In this document: positions 19,595 to 28,714 of the stretch, in pieces
Layout of the letters: every line of letters starts with the position of its first letter
Position numbering within the stretch: position 1 is the first letter of the stretch
DNA from: Frigoribacterium sp. Leaf8
Lineage (GTDB): Bacteria > Actinomycetota > Actinomycetes > Actinomycetales > Microbacteriaceae
Direction: 5' to 3'
Length of the DNA stretch: 64,000 bases
Assembly: GCF_001421165.1 (NCBI RefSeq)
Contig: NZ_LMKB01000005.1
Location: 793,631-857,630, forward strand
Notes under the pieces: model-generated
What the model was told of the DNA's origin: nothing
The model's input: only the letters and a program-made list of their open reading frames with translations
Databases searched by the model: none
Position numbers and translations under genes: made by a program

Positions 19595-20853
19595 TCCACG
19601 TCCGGTGACGACGCCGACGGGCGACGGCCGACCGACAACAGGACGACGACCACGAGGTTGACCGTCGAGCCGACCAAGAAGCCGATGCTGCCGGACGACA
19701 CTCCCGCCGTCGGGCCCGACGCGACCATCACCGTGACGCCCGCGACGAACCCGGCCACCGAACTGAGGGCCACCTCGCGGGACCGACCGGCGGCGAGCAT
19801 GAGGGCCGCCGGGATGAGCGCGACGGTGAAGACGTAGACACCCAGCATCAGGAATCGCAACAGGGGTACCGCCGCGTCGCCCTCGGTCGGGTAGAACAGC
19901 GGCAGGTACCACGGAGCGAGCAGGACCATCGCTCCGAAGAGGAGAGCCGACCCCCCCGCGAATGCCAGGAACAACGACAACGGCCCACGGTGGCGGAGCG
20001 ACGAACTCGTCGCCCGGTGGGCGAACGCGGGGATCACGATCTGACTGACGGCCTGGCCGAGCATGGACGCGGGAGTGGCCAGCGTGAAGGCTGCTGCGAA
20101 GAACCCGGCCGCGTCGCCCGGAGCCCAGACCTGGGCCGAGATCATGGCCAGTTGGAGCAGGCCGTTGGTCGTCAACCCGGCCACCACGTTCCATCGGGCG
20201 AAACCGAGGACGGGCGAGACCTCGAGCTCGGGTCCCGCCAGACGGTTGCCACGGGGCAGGCAGGCGACGGCGAAGACGAGGTAGCCGACGGTCAGGGGGA
20301 CGAGCACCCAGGTGCCCTGACCGGTGAGGCAGACCACGATCAACAAGCCGAGCGCGCCTGCGGCCGAGACGGAGTCCCAGAGCGCGACACGGGCGGCGCC
20401 GTGACGCCCCAGCCGACCGCCGCGGGCGTAGGCGTAGAGCCCGTAGCCGACGACGAGCCCGGCGGCGGACACGGCCACGAGAGGAGAGTTGCCGAGAGCC
20501 ATGGCGACGGGCACGGTGGCCGCGCCCAGGAGCAACGACGAGGCGAGCATGGTCCGTCCGAGGACACGGACGAGGGCGGCATCGGAGACGCGGCGGTGCA
20601 GGGCGAGGGCGAGGAAGCGCGAGGCGGTGTTCCCGGCCGCCGTCGGCCAGAGCAGGGCGACGAAGATCGACAGGGACAAGAGGGTCGAGGCGTGCCCGAG
20701 TGCTTCCGTGCCGAAGGTACGTCCGATCAACACCGTGTAGACGAGACGGCTGACGCCCTGAGCGCCGATCCCGACGGTCGAGAGAAGGGCCGCCGAGGCC
20801 ATCGCACCGTTCTTCCGCTCCACCGTCGTCGCGGTCGCGCCCTTCACACTCAT
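19564..20853 (-). CDS. Wzx-like polysaccharide flippase
   Basis: A 429-residue protein with about twelve hydrophobic segments of the MATE/MOP flippase type (Wzx/MurJ superfamily). The start region GIGAQGVSRLVYTVLIGRTF and FGTEALGHASTLLSLSIF matches the first two helices of Wzx-like proteins; later GFFAAAFTLATPASMLGQAV and LFYPTEGDAAVPLLRFLML are consistent. Such proteins move lipid-linked oligosaccharides across the membrane. The ATG follows TAGGCT by six bases. Together with two ligase/polymerase-like proteins it could form a Wzx/Wzy route separate from the ABC exporter at 28.7 kb. Confidence 0.78.
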   Translation of the reverse strand: MSVKGATATTVERKNGAMASAALLSTVGIGAQGVSRLVYTVLIGRTFGTEALGHASTLLSLSIFVALLWPTAAGNTASRFLALALHRRVSDAALVRVLGRTMLASSLLLGAATVPVAMALGNSPLVAVSAAGLVVGYGLYAYARGGRLGRHGAARVALWDSVSAAGALGLLIVVCLTGQGTWVLVPLTVGYLVFAVACLPRGNRLAGPELEVSPVLGFARWNVVAGLTTNGLLQLAMISAQVWAPGDAAGFFAAAFTLATPASMLGQAVSQIVIPAFAHRATSSSLRHRGPLSLFLAFAGGSALLFGAMVLLAPWYLPLFYPTEGDAAVPLLRFLMLGVYVFTVALIPAALMLAAGRSREVALSSVAGFVAGVTVMVASGPTAGVSSGSIGFLVGSTVNLVVVVLLSVGRRPSASSPDVDQSSERATLQ

Positions 20854-20859
20854 GGCGTC

Positions 20860-20865
20860 AGCCTA
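20860..20865 (-). promoter_or_regulatory. -10 box, leaderless start of flippase gene
   Basis: TAGGCT on the minus strand ends six bases before the ATG at 20853. Confidence 0.5.
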
Positions 20866-20970
20866 CGGTCAGCCAGATCGAGGTAGCGCCCACCATCGAT
20901 ATCATCGTCGGGGCCGCCCGTGCAGTTCACGCCCTCGGGGTGCCTGCCGATCCCGCGATCTGAGGACCAC

Positions 20971-22599
20971 ATGAACGTCGACACCCGCACCGCCTCACAG
21001 CCCTCCCGTTCGAAGGGCAGGTCCCGGCGCCCCCTCACCACCTTCCTGCTCTCCTTCGTGGCGTTCTGCCTGCTCGGCGGTACCTGGGCCATGGCCAACC
21101 CCCTGATGTCGCTCCCCGACGAGCCGGCGCACACCATCCACGCCGCAGCCGTCGTTCGGGGTGAATGGTCCGGCACGCCCACCGGCAAGGGTGGATGGAC
21201 AGACGTCGAAGTCCCCGAGTACATCGCGATAGCCCACGACCTGCCGTGCTTCGCCTTCCGCAACGCCGAGTCGGCCCAGTGCCAGATGCTCGTCCCGGAC
21301 TCCGAGGTCGAGACCACCGTGACGACCTCGGCGGGTTCCTACGACCCCGCTTACTACGCCGTCGTGGGCCTCCCGTCTCTCGTCCTCGACGGGAAGGCCT
21401 CCTACTACGGCATGAGGGGCGTGAGCGTGATGCTCGTCTCCGCGTTCCTGGCCCTCGCCGTCGTCGCCCTGTCACAGCTCAGGCGACGGGGGTTCGCCCT
21501 CCTCGCCCTCGCCGTCGCGATCACCCCCAAGGTCCTCTTCCTGGCGAGCGGCATCAATCCCAACAGTCTCGAGATCGCCTCGGCCGTCATGCTGTTCTCC
21601 TGGCTGAGCCTGCTGGCCCAGAGATGGCGTGAGGACGGCGTCCCCCCGGTGCGCATCGCCATGGTCGCCGTCGCGGCCGTCGCCCTCGCGAACAGCCGCA
21701 GCATCGGCCCGCTCTACGTCCTGATCATCGTCCTGGCGACCCTGTTCGACCTCGAACTCGTCAAGCGCCTCCTCCGATCCCGCGCCTTCTGGGTCGGCGT
21801 CGTCGCGATCGGCGTCGGGACCGCCTTCAGCCTCGCCTGGACGGTCCTCTCGGCGAGCCTCAGCGTGTCGACCGAGAGCGCGGGCACAGGCACGGGCTTC
21901 GGTCTCGCCTTCCGGACCATGGCCTTCCTGACGTTCGAGAACCTGACCGGCTACGTCGGCATCTTCGGTTGGCAAGAGGTCCCCGCACCCTTCACCACCG
22001 TGGCCATCTGGGGCGGGCTGATGTTCGCCTTGGCCGTCGCCGGGCTGTTCCTCGGCCGGGGCCGACCGCGTCGCACCGTCCTGCTGCTCATCCTGGCGTT
22101 CCTGTTCATCCCGCCGCTCATGCAGGGCTACGCAGCGGCCGACTACGGCTACATCTGGCAGGCACGCTACCTGCTGGCGATCGTCTGCCCTCTCGTCATC
22201 GCCGGAGGAATCGCCCTCGACGACGCCTTCCCGACTGCGTTCACCCTGCCTGGTGCCCGCCGCCTCGCGGGCTTCGTCCTGGTCATCCTCGCCATCATGC
22301 AGTTCCACACCTACGTCTGGAATCTCCAGCGCTACGTGCTGGGAATGCCCGATGGCTGGTCGCGCATGTTCACCGATCCCGAGTGGCTGCCACCGGGCGG
22401 GTGGTACATCTGGGCTGCGGTCCTGCTCGTGACCCTCGTAGGCGGTGCCGTGCTCCTCGGCCGGGCGGCGTTCTCGCCGATGGACGACGTTCCAGCGACC
22501 GACGCCCCGTCGCTCGGAGCCTCGGATCGTGCCGACACGCGGCTGGCGGAACCCGCCGTCGATGATCGCGCCTCCTCGGTGGGGCCCCCCTCCGCCTGA
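20971..22599 (+). CDS. DUF2142 membrane protein
   Basis: A 542-residue protein with about eleven hydrophobic segments. The first extracytoplasmic loop carries the DUF2142 signature MSLPDEPAHTIHAAAV, an acidic pair placed as in GT-C transferases; later LASGINPNSLEIASAV and GYIWQARYLLAIVCPLVI are typical. DUF2142 proteins are found in polysaccharide loci and are suspected glycosyltransferases using lipid-linked donors. I chose the ATG at 20971 because a GAGG site lies six bases upstream; an in-frame GTG at 20920 would add 17 unconserved residues. A strong hairpin terminator follows. Confidence 0.8.
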   Translation: MNVDTRTASQPSRSKGRSRRPLTTFLLSFVAFCLLGGTWAMANPLMSLPDEPAHTIHAAAVVRGEWSGTPTGKGGWTDVEVPEYIAIAHDLPCFAFRNAESAQCQMLVPDSEVETTVTTSAGSYDPAYYAVVGLPSLVLDGKASYYGMRGVSVMLVSAFLALAVVALSQLRRRGFALLALAVAITPKVLFLASGINPNSLEIASAVMLFSWLSLLAQRWREDGVPPVRIAMVAVAAVALANSRSIGPLYVLIIVLATLFDLELVKRLLRSRAFWVGVVAIGVGTAFSLAWTVLSASLSVSTESAGTGTGFGLAFRTMAFLTFENLTGYVGIFGWQEVPAPFTTVAIWGGLMFALAVAGLFLGRGRPRRTVLLLILAFLFIPPLMQGYAAADYGYIWQARYLLAIVCPLVIAGGIALDDAFPTAFTLPGARRLAGFVLVILAIMQFHTYVWNLQRYVLGMPDGWSRMFTDPEWLPPGGWYIWAAVLLVTLVGGAVLLGRAAFSPMDDVPATDAPSLGASDRADTRLAEPAVDDRASSVGPPSA

Positions 22600-22633
22600 C
22601 GCCGCGAGGCGATCCACCCCGGCCGGGTGGAAG

Positions 22634-22674
22634 CACGAACGGGTGGCAGCCTCGTCGGCTGCCACCCGTTCGTG
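22634..22674. terminator. Bidirectional terminator, 18-bp perfect stem
   Basis: CACGAACGGGTGGCAGCC pairs fully with GGCTGCCACCCGTTCGTG around a five-base TCGTC loop, between the convergent DUF2142 and repeat-protein genes. There is no T-run on either side. Confidence 0.8.
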
Positions 22675-22700
22675 GTCTCGCCCCAGGGGGCCTCAGACGG

Positions 22701-24773
22701 TCAGGGAACGGTCACCGTCCGGCAGCCGAGGTTCAGCTGCCCCACGCCCGACGAGTCCTTGGCCGTGCCGCACACGGTCCGAGAACCGGGAGCGGCGGGG
22801 ACGACCACCCCGAAGCCGTGCAACGGACCCGAGGTCGGGTACGACCGCGCGACGTCGGGACGGCTCTGGTCGGCGACGACCGTGGCGGCGGCGGCACCAT
22901 CCACGGTGAACGCGACGGGCAACGGCGCAGCCGTGTCGGGATCGACCACCCAACCGTTCACCCGGACCCCTCCGGTCGTCCCGACGGCCGACTCGAAGTT
23001 GCCGACCGGCAGCGCGCCGCCGACCACGACGGTCCGGCATCCCAACGTCGTGTTGCTCGTGCCCGCGCCCTGGTTGATGGCGTAGACGCAGACCGAGTGG
23101 GACCCGGCCGACGCCGTCACGGTCGAGCTGAAACCGTGCGCTGCTCCGTAGGCGGGGTAGTTCCGGGCGATGTCCGGGCGAGCGTTCGACGCGGTCGTGA
23201 CGCGTCCGACGCCGTCGACGTACACGTGGACGGGGATCGACGCAGTGGTGTCACCGTCGAGGGCCCATCCGGCGACCGTGATGGCGTTCGCCGAGGTCGA
23301 GACGACGTCGAGCGCTCCCACCGGTGTCGAGCCGACCGCCGTGACCGTCTTGCAGCCGAGGTTCGAGTTGCCCCCCGCGCCCTGGTTGATGGCGAAGAAG
23401 CACACCGAGCGCGCGCCCGCCGAGGCGGGCAGATCAGCCGTGAAACCGTGTGCCGCCCCGTTCGCCGGGTACGCGCGCCCGATGTCGGGTCGTTGCCCGG
23501 AGGCGCGTAGGGGGTACCCGACGCCGTCGACGTAGGCGTGGACGGCGATGGAGGCGGTGCTCTCGGGGTCGAGGGCCCATCCGTTGACGCGGACTCCGCC
23601 AGGAGCGGCGACGACCGAGTCGACGGCACCGACCGGGGACGCCGACGCGATCGTGACGGTCCGGCAACCGAGGGTCGTGTTGCCGTTGCCGCGCAGGCCG
23701 ATGGCGTAGACGCAGACCTCGTGGACGCCGGGGGACGCCGGGACGGTGCCCTGGAAGCCGTGGTTGTTGCCCTTGGACGGGTACGCAGCACCCACGTCGG
23801 GTCGCGACCGGTCCGCCGTCAAGGGGTACCCGGTCTTGTCGACGTACACGTGCACCCCGATGGGCGCGGGCAGGTCGCGGTCGAAGGCCCACCCGTTGAC
23901 CGAGACGGACTCGAGACCGGTCGTCAGCGAGTCGAGCGCGCCCTGCGGACCGTTGCCGCCGGTCGTCGAGCCGAACCAGTCGGTGAAGTACACCCAGAAG
24001 TTGCGGTTGCCGTAGGCGGAGCACGAGTCGCCCGTCCCGTTGAGGTTCGCAAGCGCCGGGGCATTGGGCGTGTAGGGCGTGTAGTAGTACAGGTTGGCGG
24101 TCGCCTGGTTCTTGATGAAGACGGACTTCGATCCGCAGGCGGCGTTGGGGTTGTAGAGCACGGTCCGATTGCCACCGGGTGCGTACTGCGTGAAGTAGTT
24201 GCTCGTCCCGGCCGGGTTGGCGTACCGCTTGAACTGCCACGACGCCTTGTAGAGCTGGTTGTAGACCCCGGCGAACGACGGATCGCAGCCACCGTTGGCA
24301 CTGTCCGGGCAGGCGTACCCCATGGCACGCTCGAGCCGGGCATCGGACGGGGCCCTGGCGATCGAACCCGAGACCAGGCTCTGCTCCTTCTGCAGCGTCA
24401 CCAGCAACACCTGCGGGTTGATGCCGCAGGCCTGGGCGACCTTGGCGATGATCCGCGAGACCGGCTCCTGGCTCGCCCCCTGATAGGCGTTGCACATGGC
24501 GTCGGCCGGACGCGACGCCGTGTCGAGGCGCTTCACGTTGAGGCAGTTCGAGTTCGAGCAGCTGCCGATCCGGGACGCGAGGAAGGACTGCACCTGCGAT
24601 TCGGACATCGCCCCCGAATTGAAGAACACCTGGTCCGTGATGATGTTGCCCGGGTCGAAGTCCGCCCCCGAGAGAGCCTGGGCCGGCGGCGAGGACGCCC
24701 CCCATGACAAGCCGGTCAACAGACCGGCGGCGACGGCGACGGCCGCAGCCATCGCGATGATCCTTCTGGACAC
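22701..24773 (-). CDS. Secreted wall protein with lytic-enzyme-like domain and four 104-residue repeats
   Basis: A 690-residue exported protein. Residues 1-33 form a signal peptide ending near AQALS. Residues 35-275 form a Cys-rich domain containing VSRIIAKVAQACGINPQVLL followed by VTLQKEQSLVSG, resembling the catalytic-Glu helix of lysozyme/transglycosylase-like enzymes; muralytic activity is inferred. Four tandem repeats begin near residues 278, 382, 486 and 591, each with a VxGWAxD strand, VHVYVDGVG, RPDV..AYP, HGF and a Cys pair ending LGCRTV. A GTG start is preceded by AGGGAGG. The repeats probably bind wall glycan. It lies inside the polysaccharide locus but is transcribed alone, with a leader of about 110 bases. 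Confidence 0.75.
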   Translation of the reverse strand: MSRRIIAMAAAVAVAAGLLTGLSWGASSPPAQALSGADFDPGNIITDQVFFNSGAMSESQVQSFLASRIGSCSNSNCLNVKRLDTASRPADAMCNAYQGASQEPVSRIIAKVAQACGINPQVLLVTLQKEQSLVSGSIARAPSDARLERAMGYACPDSANGGCDPSFAGVYNQLYKASWQFKRYANPAGTSNYFTQYAPGGNRTVLYNPNAACGSKSVFIKNQATANLYYYTPYTPNAPALANLNGTGDSCSAYGNRNFWVYFTDWFGSTTGGNGPQGALDSLTTGLESVSVNGWAFDRDLPAPIGVHVYVDKTGYPLTADRSRPDVGAAYPSKGNNHGFQGTVPASPGVHEVCVYAIGLRGNGNTTLGCRTVTIASASPVGAVDSVVAAPGGVRVNGWALDPESTASIAVHAYVDGVGYPLRASGQRPDIGRAYPANGAAHGFTADLPASAGARSVCFFAINQGAGGNSNLGCKTVTAVGSTPVGALDVVSTSANAITVAGWALDGDTTASIPVHVYVDGVGRVTTASNARPDIARNYPAYGAAHGFSSTVTASAGSHSVCVYAINQGAGTSNTTLGCRTVVVGGALPVGNFESAVGTTGGVRVNGWVVDPDTAAPLPVAFTVDGAAAATVVADQSRPDVARSYPTSGPLHGFGVVVPAAPGSRTVCGTAKDSSGVGQLNLGCRTVTVP

Positions 24774-24883
24774 GGGTGGCCTCCCTGGGGCACGCGGTCG
24801 AGGCGCCTCCCCACCGCCGCCCCCTGGCGGCGTACCTCGTCGTTCGAGCGGGAGACCGGATGCGAAGCCCGACCAGTCCTCCG

Positions 24884-24889
24884 ACTTTA
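24884..24889 (-). promoter_or_regulatory. Possible -10 for the repeat-protein gene
   Basis: TAAAGT on the minus strand, about 110 bases before the GTG start. No convincing -35 was seen. Confidence 0.3.
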
Positions 24890-24933
24890 GCCTCCCGTAC
24901 CCCGACCGGAAGGCCCTGTCCCCCGAAGACGGG

Positions 24934-25968
24934 TCAGTGGTCGATCGACCTCAGCGACTGCTCGACACGCCGACGCTCACCCCTCGTCACGCCCGAGCGC
25001 CGACGCGAGACGAGCGCCCCGGCGACCGCCGACGGCAGCCCACGGCACACCGAGCCCCAGTCCCGACGTGACAGCTGGGCCCCGCGGGGGCGGGCCAGAT
25101 CGATCAGGAGGCGCGCGAGGGTCCGCAGCGTCACCCGCGCCACGAACCCTGCCGAACCGTTGCGGACGACGACGAGCAGGCGGTTCCGCATGCTCTGTCG
25201 CCGCACGAGGGCACCGCTACCGGCCGAGCTCGCCGCGTGTCGATGGATCGTCCGGGCCGAGGCGGCGTGCACGATCTCGAGGCCCGCGAGCCGGAGCCGC
25301 CACGAGACGTCGAGGTCCTCGTAGTACATGAAGAGCCCCTCATCGAAGCCCCCGACGGCCTCGAGGGCCGTCCGCCGGACGAAGGCCGCCCCTCCCGAGA
25401 ATCCGAAGGGGTCGGCAGGATGGTCGACGACGTCGTCGGAGGGCCGCAGCCAGTCTCGATCGCGACCGTTGCCGTCGGGGGCGAGTTCGACACCGGTTCC
25501 GTTCAGCAGGCCGACGGCCTCGGGAGCCGACGACCGGAGCCACGCCGTCCCGCGGCCGTCGACCAGCGCACCCTCGTCCCGAGCGGTGGCGCGTACGAAA
25601 CCGCCCTCGAGCGTCACGGTGGCCGAGGCGGCGGCCACCCGAGGTCCGCCGGCGCGCAGGGCTGCGAGGCCCGCCTCCACGAAGCCGGGTTCGGCGACCG
25701 CGTCGTTGTTCAGCAGCACGACGACGTCACCGCGCGAGGCCTCGATGCCTCGACGCACCCCACCCGCGAAGCCGGCGTTGGTCGCCTCTTCCACCACGAC
25801 GAGATCGGGAACGAGGCGCCGGAACGGTTCGGTGCCGCCAGGCGACGCCTCGTTCTCGACGAGGACGATCTCGAACGAGGCGCTCGCTCGCTGGCCGACG
25901 AGCGACTCGAGGCAGCGCAGCGTGAGTTCGGGTTGACGCCAGTTGACGACGATCACGGATGCGTCCAT
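24934..25968 (-). CDS. Glycosyltransferase family 2 (rhamnosyltransferase-like)
   Basis: A 344-residue GT2 enzyme. Motifs: ASVIVVNWRQPELTLRCLES, EIVLVENEASPGG, NAGFAGGVRRGIEASRGDVV, the metal site VVLLNNDAVAEPGFVEAGL, and GLFMYYEDLDVSWRLRLAG. It is closest in pattern to bacterial rhamnosyltransferases acting on lipid carriers. The ATG at 25968 begins the protein; the open frame extends much further upstream only because it is antisense to the next gene. CAGAAT lies six bases before the start, a possible leaderless -10. It is divergent from the GT2-GT4 fusion gene, whose N-terminal half it resembles. Confidence 0.82.
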   Translation of the reverse strand: MDASVIVVNWRQPELTLRCLESLVGQRASASFEIVLVENEASPGGTEPFRRLVPDLVVVEEATNAGFAGGVRRGIEASRGDVVVLLNNDAVAEPGFVEAGLAALRAGGPRVAAASATVTLEGGFVRATARDEGALVDGRGTAWLRSSAPEAVGLLNGTGVELAPDGNGRDRDWLRPSDDVVDHPADPFGFSGGAAFVRRTALEAVGGFDEGLFMYYEDLDVSWRLRLAGLEIVHAASARTIHRHAASSAGSGALVRRQSMRNRLLVVVRNGSAGFVARVTLRTLARLLIDLARPRGAQLSRRDWGSVCRGLPSAVAGALVSRRRSGVTRGERRRVEQSLRSIDH

Positions 25969-26014
25969 CCGACCATTCTGACAGCGCCGGGGGCGGGTGC
26001 CGGTGACGCCCTCG

Positions 26015-26020
26015 TATAGT
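26015..26020 (+). promoter_or_regulatory. -10 box for the GT2-GT4 fusion gene
   Basis: TATAGT, about 56 bases before the GTG at 26077, giving a leader that includes a GGGAG ribosome site. The same TATAGT with similar flanks precedes the ABC exporter at 28676. Confidence 0.5.
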
Positions 26021-26076
26021 GGGAGCGCACTCGCGGGGCCCACCGGCCCGCACCACCGTCCTTGGGAGTACCCACC

Positions 26077-28632
26077 GTGCCTGTTTCCACGTCGAGCGTC
26101 GTCTCGGTCGTCATCGTCAATTTCCGCGGGACGGACGACACCCTCGAGTGCGTCGCCCGCCTCACCGAGGTGGATTGGCCGACCGACCAGCTCGAGATCG
26201 TCGTGGTCGAGAACGGTTCGGGCGACGACAGCCGTCAGCGTCTCGAGGCCGAGCTCGGTGGCCACGCCAACGTCAAGATCGTCGTCTCGAAGGACAACCT
26301 CGGGTTCACCGGTGGCAGCAACCTCGGCGCCAAGAAGGCCAAGGGCGAGTTCGTGGCGTTCCTGAACAACGATGCCAAGCCCCACCCCGGATGGATCCGT
26401 GAGGCGCTCGACCAGTTCAACGTCAGTCCTCGGGTCGCGGCAGTCGGCAGCAAGGTCCTGGACTGGGACGGCAAGGCCATCGACTTCGTCCAGGGCAGCC
26501 TCACCTGGTTCGGCATGGGTTATAAGGACCGCGTCACCGAGGTCGACGACGGCCAGTTCGACACCCCGAAAGACCTGCTCTTCGGCACGGGCTCCGCCTT
26601 GTTCGTGCGCAAGTCCGTCTTCGAGCAAGTCGGTGGCTTCGACGAGAAGCTGTTCATGTTCTACGACGACGTCGACCTCGGCTGGCGACTGAACATCCTG
26701 GGCTACCGGGTCCGATTCGCACCGCAGTCGATCGTCTTCCACAAGCACCACGGCTCGATGAAGAGCTTCGGCGAGCACCGAGAGATGTACCTGCTCGAGC
26801 GCAACGCCCTGATGCTGCTCTTCAAGAACCTCTCGGACGAGAGCCTCGCGAAATTCCTGCCCGGCGCCCTCGCGTTGCTCGCCCGCCGCGCCGTGGCCAA
26901 GAGCGGCCTCGACTCCGAGATGTTCGACATCCGCCGCTTCGTCGGGGCGGCCGACGAGTTCGACCCCGAGACCCCCGTGTCGAAGGACACCATGGCGGGC
27001 CTCTTCGCACTCGACCAGTTCGTCGCCGAGCTGCCCGATCTGCAGGCCGCGCGAGACGACCTGCAGGCACGCCGGACCAAGACCGACGGAGAAGTCTTCC
27101 GGCTCTTCGGCGACATCTTCAAGCCGCTCTTCGGCGACCCCTACTACCTCGAGGGTTTCCGCTCCATCGTCGACGCCTTCGACATCCGCGAGCACACCCA
27201 GCGGACGAAGGTGCTCGTCATCACGGGTGATGCCATCGGCGACAAGATGGCCGGGCCGGCCATGCGGGCCTGGAAGATCAGCGAGGCCCTCTCCGAGCAC
27301 AGCGACGTCCGGCTCCTCACCTGGAACGTCGCGGCCCGCAAGTCCGACCTCTTCGAGGTGGATCGCGTCCGCCTCCAGAACGAGCACGAGATGAAGGCGC
27401 ACGAAGAGTGGGCCGACGTCATCGTCTTCCAGGGCCACGCCCTGCACCACTTCACGACCCTCAAGAGGTCGAAGAAGATCATGGTCGCGGACCTCTACGA
27501 CCCGATGCACCTCGAACAGCTCGAACAGGGCCGAGAGTGGGGCCTCGCGCAGTGGAAGAACCAGGTCGCCTCGGCCACCGACGTCCTCAACGAGCAGCTG
27601 CTCCGAGCCGACTTCTTCCTCTGCGCCTCCGAGCGTCAGCGTCTCTTCTGGCTCGGGCAGCTGGCCGGCCTCGGGCGCATCAACCCCGAGAACTACGCGG
27701 CTGACGAAAACCTCGAGAAGCTCATCGCGATCGCCCCGTTCGGCATGGACTCCACTCCCCCTGCGCACACGCGCAAGGCCATCCGGGGCGTCGTCCCGGG
27801 CATCGGCGAAGACGACAAGGTCGTCATCTGGGGCGGCGGGATCTACAACTGGTTCGACACGCTCACCCTGATCCGTGCCATCGCCCTGCTCGCCGAACGG
27901 CGCCCGGACGTCCGCCTGTTCTTCCTCGGGGTGGCCCACCCCAACCCCGACGTGCCCGAGATGGCCATCGTCGCGCGGACCCGCCAGCTCGCCGCCGAGC
28001 TGGGAGTCGCCGGCAAGAACGTGTTCTTCAACGAGCAGTGGGTCGCCCTCGACGACCGCGCCAACTACCTGCTCGAGGCCGACGCCGGCGTCAGCACGCA
28101 CTACGACCACATCGAGACGACGTTCTCCTTCCGGACGCGCATCCTCGACTACATGTGGGCGAACCTGCCCATCGTCACGACCCGGGGTGACAGCTTCGGC
28201 GATCTCGTCGGCGCCGAGGGGATGGGTGTGGCCGTCCCCGAGCGTGACGTCGAAGCACTCGCCGACGCGCTCGAGTCCGTTCTTTACGATCCCGAGGTGA
28301 CGGCGGCGACCCGGGACGCGGTGTCCCGGGTTCGCGAGGACTTCACCTGGGAGAAAGCGCTCTCCCCGCTCGTGGAGTTCTGCCGTGACCCGCACGTCGC
28401 ACCGGACCGTGCCCTCGAGAGCACGGCGGTCACGACCGTCAAGGCGCTGCGCGGCAAGGTCGCCAGGTCGAGCGAGGAGAAGTTCCACGAGATCGCCAAC
28501 CGCCGTCACGGCGTCGCGCGCGACATCGCGCTCGCCCGCCACTACGTGACCGACGGAGGCGGCATCGAGGTGCTGCGCAGCAAGGTGCAGAACCGTCTGG
28601 CGACCATGCGCGCCAGCAAGTACGGCAAGTAG
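26077..28632 (+). CDS. Two-domain glycosyltransferase (GT2 + GT4 fusion)
   Basis: An 851-residue cytoplasmic protein with two catalytic units. Residues 1-270 are GT2: VVIVNFRGTDDTLE, NLGFTGGSNLGAKKAKG, VAFLNNDAKPHPGWI and FMFYDDVDLGWRLN. Residues 370-850 are a GT-B (GT4-like) unit with DAIGDKMAGPAMRAWK, the nucleotide-site GGGIYNWFDTLTLI and a C-terminal FSFRTRILDYMWANLPIVTT. The GTG at 26077 follows GGGAG; an in-frame TTG lies five codons earlier. Adding two sugars in succession would make a repeat or linker, which is inference. It precedes the Wzm/Wzt exporter and has its own promoter. Confidence 0.85.
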   Translation: MPVSTSSVVSVVIVNFRGTDDTLECVARLTEVDWPTDQLEIVVVENGSGDDSRQRLEAELGGHANVKIVVSKDNLGFTGGSNLGAKKAKGEFVAFLNNDAKPHPGWIREALDQFNVSPRVAAVGSKVLDWDGKAIDFVQGSLTWFGMGYKDRVTEVDDGQFDTPKDLLFGTGSALFVRKSVFEQVGGFDEKLFMFYDDVDLGWRLNILGYRVRFAPQSIVFHKHHGSMKSFGEHREMYLLERNALMLLFKNLSDESLAKFLPGALALLARRAVAKSGLDSEMFDIRRFVGAADEFDPETPVSKDTMAGLFALDQFVAELPDLQAARDDLQARRTKTDGEVFRLFGDIFKPLFGDPYYLEGFRSIVDAFDIREHTQRTKVLVITGDAIGDKMAGPAMRAWKISEALSEHSDVRLLTWNVAARKSDLFEVDRVRLQNEHEMKAHEEWADVIVFQGHALHHFTTLKRSKKIMVADLYDPMHLEQLEQGREWGLAQWKNQVASATDVLNEQLLRADFFLCASERQRLFWLGQLAGLGRINPENYAADENLEKLIAIAPFGMDSTPPAHTRKAIRGVVPGIGEDDKVVIWGGGIYNWFDTLTLIRAIALLAERRPDVRLFFLGVAHPNPDVPEMAIVARTRQLAAELGVAGKNVFFNEQWVALDDRANYLLEADAGVSTHYDHIETTFSFRTRILDYMWANLPIVTTRGDSFGDLVGAEGMGVAVPERDVEALADALESVLYDPEVTAATRDAVSRVREDFTWEKALSPLVEFCRDPHVAPDRALESTAVTTVKALRGKVARSSEEKFHEIANRRHGVARDIALARHYVTDGGGIEVLRSKVQNRLATMRASKYGK

Positions 28633-28675
28633 GCTCCCGCCCTCCCGTGAACCGGTCCGCCTCAGCCGACCGGGG

Positions 28676-28681
28676 TATAGT
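28676..28681 (+). promoter_or_regulatory. -10 box for the ABC exporter-glycosyltransferase operon
   Basis: TATAGT followed by GCTTCAG, 33 bases before the ATG at 28715. Confidence 0.5.
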
Positions 28682-28714
28682 GCTTCAGTTTTGACCACGA
28701 AGGGGTCCACGCCC

